From Miscanthus floridulus (lineage: Eukaryota > Streptophyta > Magnoliopsida > Poales > Poaceae): a stretch of DNA of 64,000 nt. The translations under genes were made by a program, and so were the position numbers. Below the pieces are notes generated by a model. It saw nothing but the letters and a program-made list of their open reading frames with translations. It ran no database searches and had not been told where the DNA came from. Position 1 is the stretch's first letter, and each line of letters starts with the position of its first letter. This document shows, piece by piece, positions 34,079 through 45,835 of this stretch. Location: assembly GCF_019320115.1 (NCBI RefSeq), contig NC_089584.1:101976320-102040319 (forward strand), in the 5' to 3' direction.

Positions 34079-36291
34079 ACAAGCCGTACTAGATTTCTCG
34101 GTGATTCATGAATCAATGCCCCCAGCTAGGTACCCCAAAAACACATGCCCCGCTTATACCCCAGGCATAAGTAGGACCAACCCATCACCCTCCTATCCTG
34201 GGGTCTAGGTCCCCGTCCAAACTTGGACTCCAAGCCCCTGCTCCTGAGTCTCAGACTCAGTGCGGTGCAAGGACCTCCACCATCCCTGCCTCCAATTAGT
34301 CAGTCCAGAAAGAGCCGGAACCCACGACAAGAGGGCGACAAGTCTTCCCTGCGCCTATACCCAAGTATGTGCTTGGGATAATAAGTCTGTGACTTGTCTA
34401 GCGTCCAATGCAATGGCCGGTCCTTAACCGACATAGACAGAAAAAAGTGTAACCAATCTATGCCCTGTTGGCCATAAGACACAACCTCTTACACCCACCA
34501 GTACCCAAACCATATCCCTGCCCGGTCACCATTTTTCCTTTCCACCATTTTATCATGAGTGATCATAATTATCACCTATTGTGAGTAACAATAGGTTACT
34601 CATGCTACCGAAATCCTGAGCATATCAGCTACTCGACCTATACTAGTAGGACTCATAGGTAGATATATTTATGCATGTAGTTTCCATAAAATGCCTGTAA
34701 CATAAATGCACATCATATATATATTTAGTGATTATTAAAAATGTGGGTTATGCACCGAGGCTTGCCTTGGGCAGGCGGTGGGTCAACAAAGTCAGCATCA
34801 AAAGGCTCTGAGGCTCCCTCCTACATGAGGATCTCCTCCTCGTACTCCTCAATGACCTCCTCATAGTCCTATTCTTCCACAGACACGAACTCTATCAACT
34901 CGTAGTCCACATGCATGAAATGATGATGCAACACTTAGTAATACGGCAACAGCAACTCTTAAAATAAGAATACATTTGTCAAGCTACTAAACTAGCTCTA
35001 CCGACTAAGGTGCTAAGTTACCTACTGTTACCACTAACAGGTATGAAGCATAACATATATTATCTTAGCACTAAAGGTATTCTTACTCTTAATACTGATT
35101 TACTCTATATATGATTAAACAGGGAGTACTAGCTACTCTATTTATCCTCCTACTCTAGTGCTACAAAAATTACAGTGAGCGCACAATAATCTAATGAGAC
35201 CACCATCAAAATTTCATGGCTAAAGCTATCATCGATTTGCCACAAAAATTCCTACAAATATTGAGCTACATAATACTAAGCTTTCTAAATTAAATTTATG
35301 ACTCTATCATTATCATAGCTAACTGTAAACTAACTACACCAACAGATAGATGGCATTTTTATGAACCTAACAAATTTTGTTTCACTATTTTTATGGACGT
35401 GATGGCGAAGGTAGGCGAGGGCAAACCCACGTGTGTGCAGCCGTGAAGGGTCAGCGGCAGCAGTGACTGGGTGAGCGGCGGTCAGAACGCAGCGTGACCA
35501 CGGCCATAGCTCAACACGACGGTGATGGCGAGTCAAAAGGCTCAGGCGGACACGATGGCAGGCAGAGCGGCTTGGCTCACTGGGCCCCAGCGTGTGCGTG
35601 TGCGTGTGCGTGCAAGTTGTGTGCCAGGGCGCGGCAACGGTGGTGCGGCCTAGGCGGCGGTGCTCGTTGTCCCATGCGTGCAGCTGGTGGCAACGCCAGC
35701 CAAGTCTCGGTGACCGTGGCCAAACGCTGGCACCGTTCAAAAACATGTGTTGCACACTTTTTAAAGCTGCTAAAAAACCAACTCGGTGATCCAGTAGCTA
35801 CACCACCTATTTTACGCTCGAGGTAGTATGTCAAACTACTAAAACCAACCATGAAATTACACTACTTCTTAACCCAATTTGACTACAAAAATTCGCAAAC
35901 CTAGCTTCGTCAAAGCGTTGTCCGACTTAGGAATTTCGGCTAAGTCTTAAACGGTTTTGCGTCGAATGCGATTTCCAAGCTATCAAGTAAATTATCTAGC
36001 GAATCCCGTTCTCGACCGCAAGTATTTCACCACCACCTAGGAAGTTTGTACTACAAACTTTATGAAAGTATTGTATATGCATTCTATAGCATTCTCGTTC
36101 AATAAAAATTCATTTAGAACCCTAAGTGGTATAACGCGACATGAAATATAACATCCGTTTCACGTTTCCAATGAACGTTTTGAGTCACAGAAATTGATTT
36201 ACACATTATATTTCATACACTATCACATAAACATGATCCACATATAGTGTTTTAGCAAAAGATTGTATAGTGTAACACCGAGGGTGTTATA
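34079..36291 (-). repeat. 5' LTR of the Tekay-type element, doubly deleted
   Basis: Aligns with 11384-12708 and then jumps to the equivalent of 14060 and onward, so about 1.35 kb is missing near 35390. The inner 645 bp is also absent. It ends GAGGGTGTTATA before GACAG. The frames at 35330-35852 are LTR sequence. Confidence 0.85.
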
Positions 36292-36717
36292 GACAGTCAC
36301 TTGAGAAACTTTGTCGAAGCCCTCCACGTTGAAGGAATCTTAGCTGCAAACGGTGAAGTCAATCTCCTATCTTCGTGGGACAAGCGTATGCTACGCGAAG
36401 CGGAATATGTGCCATGAAGAAGCTGGATGAAGTCACACATATGGACTCATGTAGGTACTGGGCAAAGTTGTTGCACCAAGCAAAGACCAGACTAGGCAAC
36501 AAGTGTCTTGGCTAGACTTAGGGTATCTTAGTTGGACTTAGTGTATTGACTATTATGCCTCGCTTGAATAGTTTCGAAACCTAGCCGAAATGCAGGGCAA
36601 AATGGCCAATGCCATATAGAAGTTTTTTGCACCCTTAACAACTTTTCCCAAGGACACTAAATGTTTCATTTCCTATATCCTTACATCTCTAACTCTAGGA
36701 TCTCGATCCCCAACAAT

Positions 36718-36967
36718 ACTCTTTAAAAAAGTCATTCTCGCTTCTTAAAAAGTCAACAACTTTTAACGTTGACCAAATATATTTAACAAAATATTAATAT
36801 TTATGGTACATAATTAGTATCATTAGGTGGATCATTGAATATACTTTCATAATAAACTTATTTGAAGATATAAATGTTGCACGTATTTTTTACAAACCTA
36901 GTTAAAGTTGAGAAAGTTTGACCAGCACGATTCTCATAGCGACTCTCTTTTTGAGATGGAGGGAGTA
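36718..36967. mobile_element. Stowaway-like MITE
   Basis: Ends GATGGAGGGAGTA and is the same family as the copy at 1-156. The left end TACTCTTTAAAAAAGTCATTC is degenerate. Confidence 0.6.
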
Positions 36968-37338
36968 AGAATTTGCAGCACTATTGCCATACACTTTTTT
37001 GTGTTGTTTTCATGGAGATAATACCACCAATATTATTTCTCTACTCCTCCAGACCCTATCATATTGAACATGGACCCTAGCACCACGTTGACAGAAAAAA
37101 CTGAATAACCGACAATATTGTGTTGCACAAAATCTTAATGTCTTACCACTATGAAATTGATTTCTCATGGTAAGCCTGTTTAGGCTTTGTTTATAGGTTT
37201 GCCAAGGCCCCACACAAATTTTGTAAAAGAGATTTTAGAGACGGATTTGTTTAAGAACTATATCGTCTTTGGAAATGAGACTAAGTGCAAAGACGAGCAT
37301 CTTAAGTTACTTATGAGTCAAAAGGTGAGAAAAACAAC

Positions 37339-37484
37339 TACTCCCTTCATTTCAAATTATAAGATGTTTTGGCTTTTCTAGATGTATAGTTTTTGTTGTA
37401 CACTTAGATATGCACTATATCTAGATATATATTAAAAGCAATATATTTAGAAAATTTAAGCGTCTTATAATTTGAAACAAAGTA
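37339..37484. mobile_element. Stowaway-like MITE
   Basis: TA-flanked, 146 bp. The start CTCCCTTCATTTCAAATTAT and the end ATAATTTGAAACAAAG form a good terminal inverted repeat. Confidence 0.8.
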
Positions 37485-37678
37485 ATATTTAGCTAAATTC
37501 ATACAAGCGATAGTTCTAAGAAAACCATATCGAGTATTGGATTGACCACGGCACTACAGGCAACCTTTGGAGAGAAGATGTGGAAAAGACCGCCACCATT
37601 TGGTTTCTTTCCTTTCTTTGAATTCCGCCCAAAAATTGTGCCATGTTTCTCGGCCTGATTCTAGCAGTGCTAGCTACT

Positions 37679-38677
37679 TGTCGGGTATCGATATTAGGGA
37701 TACCCAAAGCAAGGAAGTCTCAAGATGTATTAAAAGGTCTCGCCTAACCCCTTGGGTGCGGGCTTCATCTCGTCCGACCCCAAGGCCGCAAGCTCCGTCT
37801 TGCCCAACCCCAAGGATACGGTCTCTGTCTCGCCCGACCCCAAGGATGCGGGTTCCGCCTCGCTCGACCCCTTGGGTGCAGGCTCTATTTTGCCTAACCT
37901 CGAGGATGCAGTTTCTGTCTCAACCAACGGGGACCCATACCACCGCCAACTACTCCAAGTCCAAGCGTATGGGCCTAGGTTAAAATTCGACGCCAAGGAA
38001 GAGGCTGGCATGCCTTGATGTAACCCGTGCCCATGATGGGCCATACTAGGGGATTCACATCAAGAACAGTGCCAAACATGCCGATGCTGTTCTACCTAAT
38101 CCTTGTACGGATGCTGATACACGCATCAGTTTACCACGATGTCCGCTAGAACAGAATGGAATGCCATGCCCGGCAGATGACGCCGCACATGACGCTAGTG
38201 ACGAACAGGGCCATAACATGGAGCCGTCCCTGTTGACATCTATAGGATAGTGGGACCCGCATGAAGGAGAAGAAGGACCTAGCAACCCTGGAAGCCTTCT
38301 CTCTCTCGTTCTTCTACTTTTCCTCCTTAGTAACCCGAGCTTTCCCTTGGTCTATAAAAGGATAAGCAGGATGCCTCATGGAGGGGGTGGAAAAAACATG
38401 AGATCTGAACACAAGAGCACGACACGAGCACACGGCTAAGCGACAATCGAGCTCTCAGCACCCGCTCACGCCTCCCACTAGAGACTTCGGATCCTTTCTC
38501 TCTCTCACCTATTTGTAACCCCTACTATAAACCAAGTGCTGCAAACATAAGCAGCAACGAACTAGATGTAGGGACGTTCCGCCTAAACTAGTATAAACCC
38601 TTGTGTCCTTCGAGCACACCATCTGAGTCAGATGCACAAATACAAATTTACTCATCGGTGGTCCAAAAACACCAACA
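37679..38677 (+). repeat. 5' LTR of the Tat-lineage element
   Basis: TGTCGGGTATCG...AACACCAACA, 999 bp. Promoter-type TCTATAAAAGG near 38350. Carries repeated CGACCCCAAGG-like units at about 37740-37900. Matches 45836-46776 from about 37729 onward. Confidence 0.9.
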
Positions 38678-38679
38678 GT

Positions 38680-38698
38680 TGGCGTGCCAGGTGGGGGC
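38680..38698 (+). other. Probable primer-binding site of the Tat-lineage element
   Basis: TGGCGTGCCAGGTGGGGGC follows the LTR end by two bases. The place and the TGGCG start are as in related elements. The tRNA was not matched here. Confidence 0.6.
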
Positions 38699-41037
38699 TT
38701 TTTGCACGTCTCAAAGTCCACAGCAGGCCTCGGATGGCTAGTCATGGCCTCAGCTGGGCTTTAGGCGTGCACGTGCGCTTTAGGATCCTGGACTTCATCA
38801 TTACGATGGAGGGAGAGTTAGCGCAGGTTCTCTCCATCGTCCAATCTCTCCACTCCGCTGGCCTCGACACAATCACCGAGGCACTTGAGGAGCTGCAGCT
38901 GCACACACTGGAGGCACATGCCCCTAGGAGCAACCAGCTCCTTGGCTTTGATTATGGGAGGCTAGAGCGCTAGCTCGGTGCCTTCCTAGGACCCTGACCA
39001 TCCTAGGAGGACCTACGCCACCTCACCTTCTGGTTTACCAATGTCATGATGCAGCTTGTCGAAGGAGAGCCGCTCTTCTTAGAATACCTCATCCAGAGTG
39101 CCCTGACAGTGCTCTCATCCAGTCTGTGCAACGCCACAGAGGCCATAAGACACCTTGTGGCGCAGCACATGCCCCCATCCCCTATGAGCGATGAGTTCAT
39201 GGGGATGACTGAATACATCGTGGAATCTTTCCATGAGCTCCTCTAGGGAGAATCAGAGTCGCCCTCCACCTCTGACTCCAGCAGGAGGAGCCATCACCCC
39301 TTGTGAGAATGTTTCATGGTAGGTACCCCTAAGGGATACATTGAAAGCATCCACGAGGGAGGGGCTACCCCAACAGACGACCTCGATGATGAGGTCGAGG
39401 ACACAGGGGCCCCACCTCACCTATGGGTAGAGTTGCTCAGGGTGTGACACCAAGAGCTCGAAGAAGCATGACTCCAGCTTGAGCAGGAACACGTGAGGCT
39501 TGAGCGAGAGATCAAGCACCACGAAGACGGTGGGCGTGCGCACATTGTGGCCCGTGACATCAACCAGAGGATCATCAAGGATGATGAAGGCCTCCTTCAC
39601 TCGGGCAAGCTAGAACATCATTGTCATGGTAGCCTTGCTCCAGGGGCTTCCAAGGCCCATAATGCCCAAGGATTGTCGGGCCCATCGTGAGGTTCGCACA
39701 CTACTCAAGTGTTCGGTGGTGGAGCAGGCATAGAGTTTGCTATCCTGACAACATGAGCTCAGCACCAGCCAGCACGCACCCTCAGAGCGACCCAACAGGC
39801 GTAGCAAGGCAATAGGGCATGTGCTGTGGTCCTGGTGCATGAGCGTCTTGGCCTCCACGGTGACACATGCAACACCCTAGATGCTCGTAGGCGTTCCCGC
39901 AGTGATGAGAGGGTGGTGGCTACCCGCGGCTACCACCCTCATCATGGCAGATGCTAAGATAGTGGTGAGGACCAAAGCCTGAGCCCTAACTTGTCAAGAC
40001 CTTAGGCCTTTGGTCGACATATCCTCAACGCCATCTTCCCACCGTGGTACTGACCGCCGACCAACATTTTGAAATACTCCAAGGAAATAAACCCTGGACT
40101 GTGGCTCAAGGATTATCAGCTTGCTTGCCAAGCTGGTGGAGCAGATAGTGACAATTTCATTATCCGCAACCTTCCATTGTTCCTGACCGATTCGACGTGA
40201 ATGTGGTTAGAACACCTTTCGCCCAATCGAATCCAAAGTTGGGTGAACCTAAAAGAGATCTTCGTGGGGAACTTCTAGGGCACACACGAGCATCCTGGGA
40301 ACCCATGGCATCTCAAAACTATCGATAGAAATCTAGGAAAACTCTTCGTGGGTACATCCAGTGCTTCTCCTAGTAGTGCAATGAGCTGCCCGACGTCGCC
40401 GATGCCGACATCATAGGAGCTTTCCTATCCGGGACCACCTGTGAGTCCCTGGTTCACAAGTTGGGACATAAGGGCCCGTGAACCACCAAGAAGCTCCTTG
40501 ACATCACCACCAGCCATGCCTCGGGTGAGGAGGCAATAAGGGTGATTTTTGACCGCCCCAAGGGCAAGGCCAAGCGGGACAAGGACACCGACAAAGGCGC
40601 CTTCAACCACCACAATAAGAAGAAGAACAAGTAGTGGCACGAGGGCTCACTCGTGGCAACTGCCGACTGCAAGGGGGGTCGGAAGCCCATTGAGGGTACC
40701 TTAGACCACTTCGAGAAGCTGTTGAAAGGGCCATACCTAAACCATGCTTTCCTAATCAAGCACCTATACAAGGATTGTGTCCTCATAAAGTAGTTCTTGT
40801 CTGGAGGCTCCAACAAGGGGGAGCATAGGAAGGAGCCCAAGCTGGCCGTAGACGATGCCACGAGGAAGGATGGTAGATTTCTGACATTGGATGGCTGCCT
40901 CATGATCTTTGGAGAGCCGATGGCCTATGACTCCAAGCATCACCAGAAGCTTGCGCGCCGCAAGGTCTATATGGCCAAGCTAGGCGCGCCTTCCTTCCTC
41001 CAATGGTCGGAGTCTGCCATAACTTTTGATTAGACCG
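38699..41037 (+). pseudogene. Tat-lineage gag
   Basis: The frames at 38812-38973, 39046-39246 and 39493-39690, and then about 40480-41033, read as one gag with frequent nonsense codons (TAG in CGC TAG CTC, TGA and TAG near 39000). Later parts show HKLGHKGP, LLDITTSHASGEEA and a Lys-rich tail (about 40560-40640), then DHFEKLLKGP and LTLDGCLMIFG at the gag-protease border. No protein product is expected. Confidence 0.75.
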
Positions 41038-41291
41038 ACCACCCGGAAAGCGTCCCACAACTAGGAACATACTCGCTCATGGTTGACCTGATCATCAGCA
41101 TGAAGCGGCTCACCAAGTAGCTGATGGATGGAGGCAGCGGCATCAACATCATGTATGCCATGGGCATCGACCCATCACATATTCGGCCAACCAGTGCACC
41201 TTTCCATGGCATCATACCTAGAAAGCAGGCTGTGCCAATCGGGCAAATTGATCTACCCGTCACCTTCATAAATCTGACCAATTACAGGATG
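41038..41291 (+). pseudogene. Tat-lineage protease, part 1
   Basis: Contains LMDGGSGINIMYA (about 41121-41160), the aspartic-protease active-site box of this lineage. It continues to NYRMET, where a solo LTR interrupts at 41297; the frame resumes after the target duplication with ETLTFEVVK. Confidence 0.85.
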
Positions 41292-41296
41292 GAGAC

Positions 41297-42484
41297 TGTC
41301 GATACAGAAAGTGACCAACTAGTAAATATTTGTAGTTTTGCTGTACGTTGTGATCGGAGGTGGCCTAGCACTCAATGACACAGAATTTATACTGGTTCAG
41401 ACAATGTGCCCTACGTCCAGTCGGGGTCAGTCGGCGACTTTATTCCTGAGCCTAGGTGCTCGAAGTCTGTAGTGGGGTTACAAACAAGAAGGAGAAAGGA
41501 GGGGGTATACAAGAGGTTTGGAAAGCTCTGACTGGAAGGGTTGCGGTCAGAACTCGGTGGTGCTGCGGTTGTAAGGGGTTGGTGTTGATCTAGTGAGTCT
41601 AAGCTTGAAGAAGTCGATCTCCCCTTTAGGGGAGAGAGCGCATCCCCTTTTATAGATGAAGGGGATGGCTCTATAGGTGAGAGGGGGAGAGTACAGATAT
41701 TTCTAAGTCTTGCTGCCTACGGTGATGAAAACTAGATAATGGTTGAAGCCCCCCAATACTGTCGATGTTGTTGTAGGATGTCAGATGTGTACGGAAGGTC
41801 AAGCTATCTTCTTTAGGAAGGATGACACCGGTACCTGCAGAATACTTCTGGATGCCTAGTGGCATGTGAGGAGCTATGCTATGTTTACCCGATATGGCAA
41901 ATCCTAGAGCCCATACCATAATCGGTGTCCAGAGACACGCAGAGGGCTTACCATATGGGAGTTTCTAGCGGCCCCTATAATACTTTATGTCAGGGTAGCT
42001 GTAGAGCACTGCTTTGTGCAGGGTATGGTCTCTGGTACAGTGGTGTTGACTTATGAGCCATGCCTTGCCTTTCTCCGCATGCCTTCTAGTACTTTCCGAG
42101 CGGGCGTCCCCGGTCGGATGGTCCCCAGTCGGTTCTAGCGCGCCAGTTGAAGAAGAATGGTGAGCAGGCTTCCCACGAGCCCCGGTCACGAGGTCGGAGA
42201 TGGAGGCGGTCCTTGGGTCAGGCTTTCTGAGTGGAGGCCATGCAGAGGCAGCCAGGGCCTGATGCTAGCGCTCCGATTGGAGAGGCCGTTCGGAGCTGGC
42301 CTGAGCCTGAGCTAGTGCTCTGGTCGAAGAGATGGGCCAAAGGCGGCCTGGGCCTAAAGCGAGTGCTCCGGTCGGTTGGTTTTAGACTTTTGGGCCAATC
42401 CAGAAGAAAGAAAGGCCGTTTTCTTGGGCTGAGCCCTGGCATGGAAGCCGGTCCCCGAGGGACCCTAGGTTTATGAACCCGATA
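41297..42484 (-). mobile_element. Solo LTR, family A, inside the Tat-lineage protease
   Basis: Inverse relative of 14911-16129: it starts TGTCGATACAGAAAGTGACC, ends GGTTTATGAACCCGATA, and has TATAAAAGGGG on the minus strand near 41650. Perfect GAGAC duplications lie at 41292-41296 and 42485-42489. Confidence 0.92.
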
Positions 42485-42489
42485 GAGAC

Positions 42490-44534
42490 CCTTACCTTCG
42501 AGGTGGTCAAGATGCACAAGACCTACCACGCCATCCTAGGATGTCCATGCTACGTGAAGTTCATGGCCATGCCCAACAACACCTATTTGAAGTTGAAGAT
42601 GTGGGGTCCATGCGGGGATATCACCATCGACACCTCCTCCAGCACACCTACGATTGCGAGTTTGAGTGCTACAAACACGTTGTAGCAATTGTCGCCTCCA
42701 AAGTGCTTGCGGCCATCAGGGAGGAGGTCGTCGAAGAAGCGCTCGCCCCCAAGTGGTTGGACAGGTCTTTTGAGCCTATAGAGGGTGCCAAGGAGGTCCT
42801 CATAGACCGCAGCAGCTCCGAGGGCAAAGTATGTTCACCGACTTTCTCCGTGCCAATAGATACATCTTTGTGTGGAGACCCTTGAACATGCCAGGCATTC
42901 CAAGAGAAGTCGCCGGGCACACCTAGAAGATCAGGCTAGGCTCCAAGCTGATGAAGCAGCGCCTGTGTTGCTTCGACGAGGAGAAACACAGGGCTATCGA
43001 TGAGGAGATTGCGAAGCTTTTGGTGGCTAGGTTCATCAAGGAAGTATACTACCCTAAGTGGTTAGCTAATCTCATTTTTATATGAAATAAGAGTGGAAAA
43101 TGGAGAATGTATGTTGACTACACGGGTCTCAACAAAGCATGTCCAAAGGATCTGTTTCCTTTGCCATGCATAGACCAAGTAGTCGACTCGACCTTAGGGT
43201 GCGAAACTCCTTGCTTCCTTGATGCGTACTCCGGGTACCATCAAATCATGATGAAAGAGTCCGACCAGCTCATGACATCTTTTATCACCCCATTCAGATT
43301 GTTCTACTACGTCATAAGGTCGTTCGGTCTAAAAAATATGGGGGCTACGTATCGGCGTTGTATGCTCAAGTGTTTCGGAGACCTCATCAGACAAACCATT
43401 GAGGCCTACGTAGATGACATCATGGTCAGGTCCAAACAGGTTGACCAGGTCAAAGCTGACCTAGAGCAGACCTTCGTGAAACTCCGAGCAAACAATATCA
43501 AACTCAACCCTGAGAAATGTATTTTTGGGGTCCTGAGGGGTATGCTGTTGGGTTTTATCATCTCCGAGCATGGCATTGAAGCCAGCCCAGAGAAGATCTC
43601 GGCCATCATAAGGATAGGCCTGATCTAGAACATAAAGGGGGTACAACGAGTTATAAGGTGCCTCACCGTGCGTAGCCGCTTTATCTCACGCCTCGGCGAA
43701 CGAGGTCACCCCCTCTATTGGCTTCTGAAGAACACTGATCACTTCGAATGGAAGCCCGAGGCCTAGGAGGCACTTGACAAAGTCAAGCAGCTCCTGGCGA
43801 AGGCCTCGATCCTAGTCCCCCCAACCGATGGGGAACCGCTTCTACTCTACATTACGGCCACCACGCAAGTGGTCAGCACCGCCCTAGTGGTAGAGCGAGA
43901 AGAAGAGGGACACGCATTCATAGTGCAGCGTCCCGTGTACTTCATTAGCGAGGTCTTGTCCGATTCCAAGACTCGCTACCCCCAAATCTAGAAACTCATG
44001 TACGTCGTCCTTATCGCCAAAAAAATGTTGCGTCACTACTTCGAGCCGTATCCGGTGATAGTTGTGACATCCTTCCCTCTCGATGAGGTCATCCAAAACC
44101 AGGATGCCTCAAAAAGAATCACGAAGTGGGCACTCAAGCTGATGAGTCAAGGCATTTCATACACCCCTCGGACAGCCATAAAGTCCCAAGTGCTGACTAA
44201 TTTCATTACAGAGGGGACCGAGAAACAAATGCCGCCAGTAGTCGTCAACCAAGAGTACGAGACGATGTACTTCGATGGATCGCTGATGAAGACAGGTACC
44301 GGTGCCGAGCTAGTCTTTGTCTCGCCCCTCGGGGTATACATGAGGTACATGGTTCGCATCTATTTCCCCTCCTCCAATAATGTGGCCGAGTATGAGGCAC
44401 TCATCAACGGCCTACACATCACCGTCGAGTTGGGTATCCAATGGCTTCTCGTTCAGGGTGACTCCCAGCTGGTCATTGACCAAGTTATGAAGGAATCAAG
44501 CTGCCACAATGCCAAGATGGCTACATATTACTGA
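42490..44534 (+). pseudogene. Tat-lineage protease end, RT, RNase H and second RNase H
   Basis: Protease end (HAILGCPCYVKFMA), a linker, then RT (about 42980-43640) with VDYTGLNKACPKD, FLDAYSGYHQI and the YVDD active site (about 43410), followed by GHPLYWLLKNTD-like RNase H sequence (43690-44100). A second RNase H-like domain (44265-44534) carries MYFDGSLMKTG, NNVAEYEALI and VQGDSQLVI, a hallmark of Tat elements. Stops at about 42884, 43020-43086 and 43628 break the frame. Confidence 0.88.
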
Positions 44535-44785
44535 GAAGTCCGCCAGCTGGAGGACAAGTTCGACGGTCTCGAGCTTAATCACATCCTAAGGCGTCTCAAC
44601 ATCGGGGACTTGGTGCTCCGCCTCGTCTAGAGCAACAAAAAATGCCACAAGCTCTCTCCGCCATGGGAGGGACCGTACATCGCCGTGGAGGTGCTTTGAC
44701 CAGGCATCTACAGGCTCAAGACCATCAACGGCGAAGTCTTCATCAACGCCTAGAACATTGAACAGCTATGTCGCTTTTATGCTTA
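44535..44785 (+). pseudogene. Integrase C-terminal stub of the Tat-lineage element
   Basis: RNase H linker sequence (LEDKFDGLELNHIL) runs within about 20 bp into the integrase C-terminus (GDLVLRLV, PPWEGPYIAVEVL, YRLKTINGEV). The zinc-binding and DDE core domains are missing. Single stops (TAG, TGA) replace expected Gln, Arg and Trp codons. Confidence 0.85.
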
Positions 44786-45013
44786 ATTTAAGCATGCTTT
44801 CTCTTATCAGTTTCGCTATCGACTCCTCGATCTTTAGTGACATCTGACCCTAGCAATGACAAGGAGCCTAGGACCATCGACGGTGAAGTCTTCGTCAATG
44901 CCTAGAACATTGAACTGCTATGTCACTTTTATTCTTAATTTACGCATGCTTTCTCTTCTTGGTTTCGCTATTGACTCCTTGATCTTTAGTGACACCCAAC
45001 CCCAGCAACGGCA
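44719..45013 (+). repeat. Tandem duplication of about 152 bp at the pol end
   Basis: 44719-44870 (ACCATCAACGGCGAAGTCTT onward) is repeated at 44871-45013 (ACCATCGACGGTGAAGTCTT onward) with scattered changes. The second copy repeats the pol terminus and the sequence after it. Confidence 0.85.
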
Positions 45014-45040
45014 AGCGGTCGGGCCTCACTCAGGGGCTTC

Positions 45041-45482
45041 TAAGAGCATATCTATCTAGTAGACAATCTCTAAGCCCAATCCTTTCTCACGTTAAGACCT
45101 AGAAGCAAGGGTTACAGAAATGAAGGCTAAGTAAAACTGGTCGGACTGTAAGAAACCTATGCCCCAGCGGCTACGGCATTTTTACTCACCAGCGTGATCA
45201 GAGTTTTTTACCCAAACCCCGAGCTTTTTAGCCTTAACTACGAAAAGAGTCGGAATGCATTAAAGAGTATATCTACCCGGTAAACATTCTCTATGCCTGA
45301 CCCTTTCTCACGTTAAGATCAAGAAGCAAGGGTTGCAGAAACGAATGCTGAGTAAAATTGGTGGGACTGCAAGAAACCTACGCCCCAGCAGCTACGGCGT
45401 TTTTGCTCACCAGCATGATCAGAGTTTCTTCACTGGCACCCTGAGCTTTACAGCCTTAACGATGGAAAGGGTCGAAATGCAT
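45041..45482 (+). repeat. Two tandem 220-bp units in the 3' untranslated region
   Basis: 45041-45260 and 45261-45482 share TTTCTCACGTTAAGA, AAGCAAGGGTT and CCCCAGC-GCTACGGC blocks and end in GAAATGCAT. Tandem repeats between pol and the purine tract are usual in Tat elements. Confidence 0.88.
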
Positions 45483-45496
45483 TAACCTTTTTATAC

Positions 45497-45510
45497 AAAA
45501 AGGGGAGAAG
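45497..45510 (+). other. Polypurine tract of the Tat-lineage element
   Basis: AAAAAGGGGAGAAG is followed at once by TG (45511), as expected at a 3' LTR start. The similarity to the 5' LTR, however, begins only at about 45836. Confidence 0.7.
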
Positions 45511-45835
45511 TGTTAAAAATATGTTTGGCCATAACGAGAGCTTGTCCACTCATTTTATGTTCACTGCCTGGCTTATCTACCTAACTAATCTCTTGAGGGG
45601 ATGGTCTCATCCTCTATCTCCGTAGGTAAGTCCTATGCCAGAGGGGCCACCTCCTTTTCGATGTCGTCCGGCTCAGCATCGGTATAGAAGGGCACGAGAA
45701 CCGTCACAGGTAAGGTGGGATACGGAGCTAAAATGCTCCAACAGCCCATTCAGGCCTAGGAGTTCGAAGGCTGACCCTCTGACGGGTTCATAGCCGCTCT
45801 AGGGCACCCTTGCCTAACCCATTTAGGCCCAGGAG

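Larger units (their letters stand above)
10739..36291 (-). mobile_element. Ty3/gypsy Tekay-type (chromovirus) retrotransposon, nested and decayed
   Basis: Minus-strand element with two related LTRs (10739-16141 and 34079-36291) around gag, protease, RT, RNase H, integrase and a chromodomain. LTR starts read TGTAACACCCTCGGTG on the minus strand. Flanks GACTG and GACAG look like a 5-bp target duplication with one change. Four later insertions split it: solo LTRs at 14911-16129 and 30937-32476, a copia element at 18966-30098 and an LTR fragment at 33709-34078. Without them the element would be about 11 kb. The chromodomain-like tail and family ends point to the Tekay clade. Nonsense codons, an Asp-to-Asn change in integrase and deletions make it dead. 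Confidence 0.85.
36297..37678. other. Intergenic DNA between the two gypsy elements
   Basis: No gene seen. It contains two MITEs, listed separately. The last five bases, CTACT (37674-37678), are the target duplication of the next element. Confidence 0.5.
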
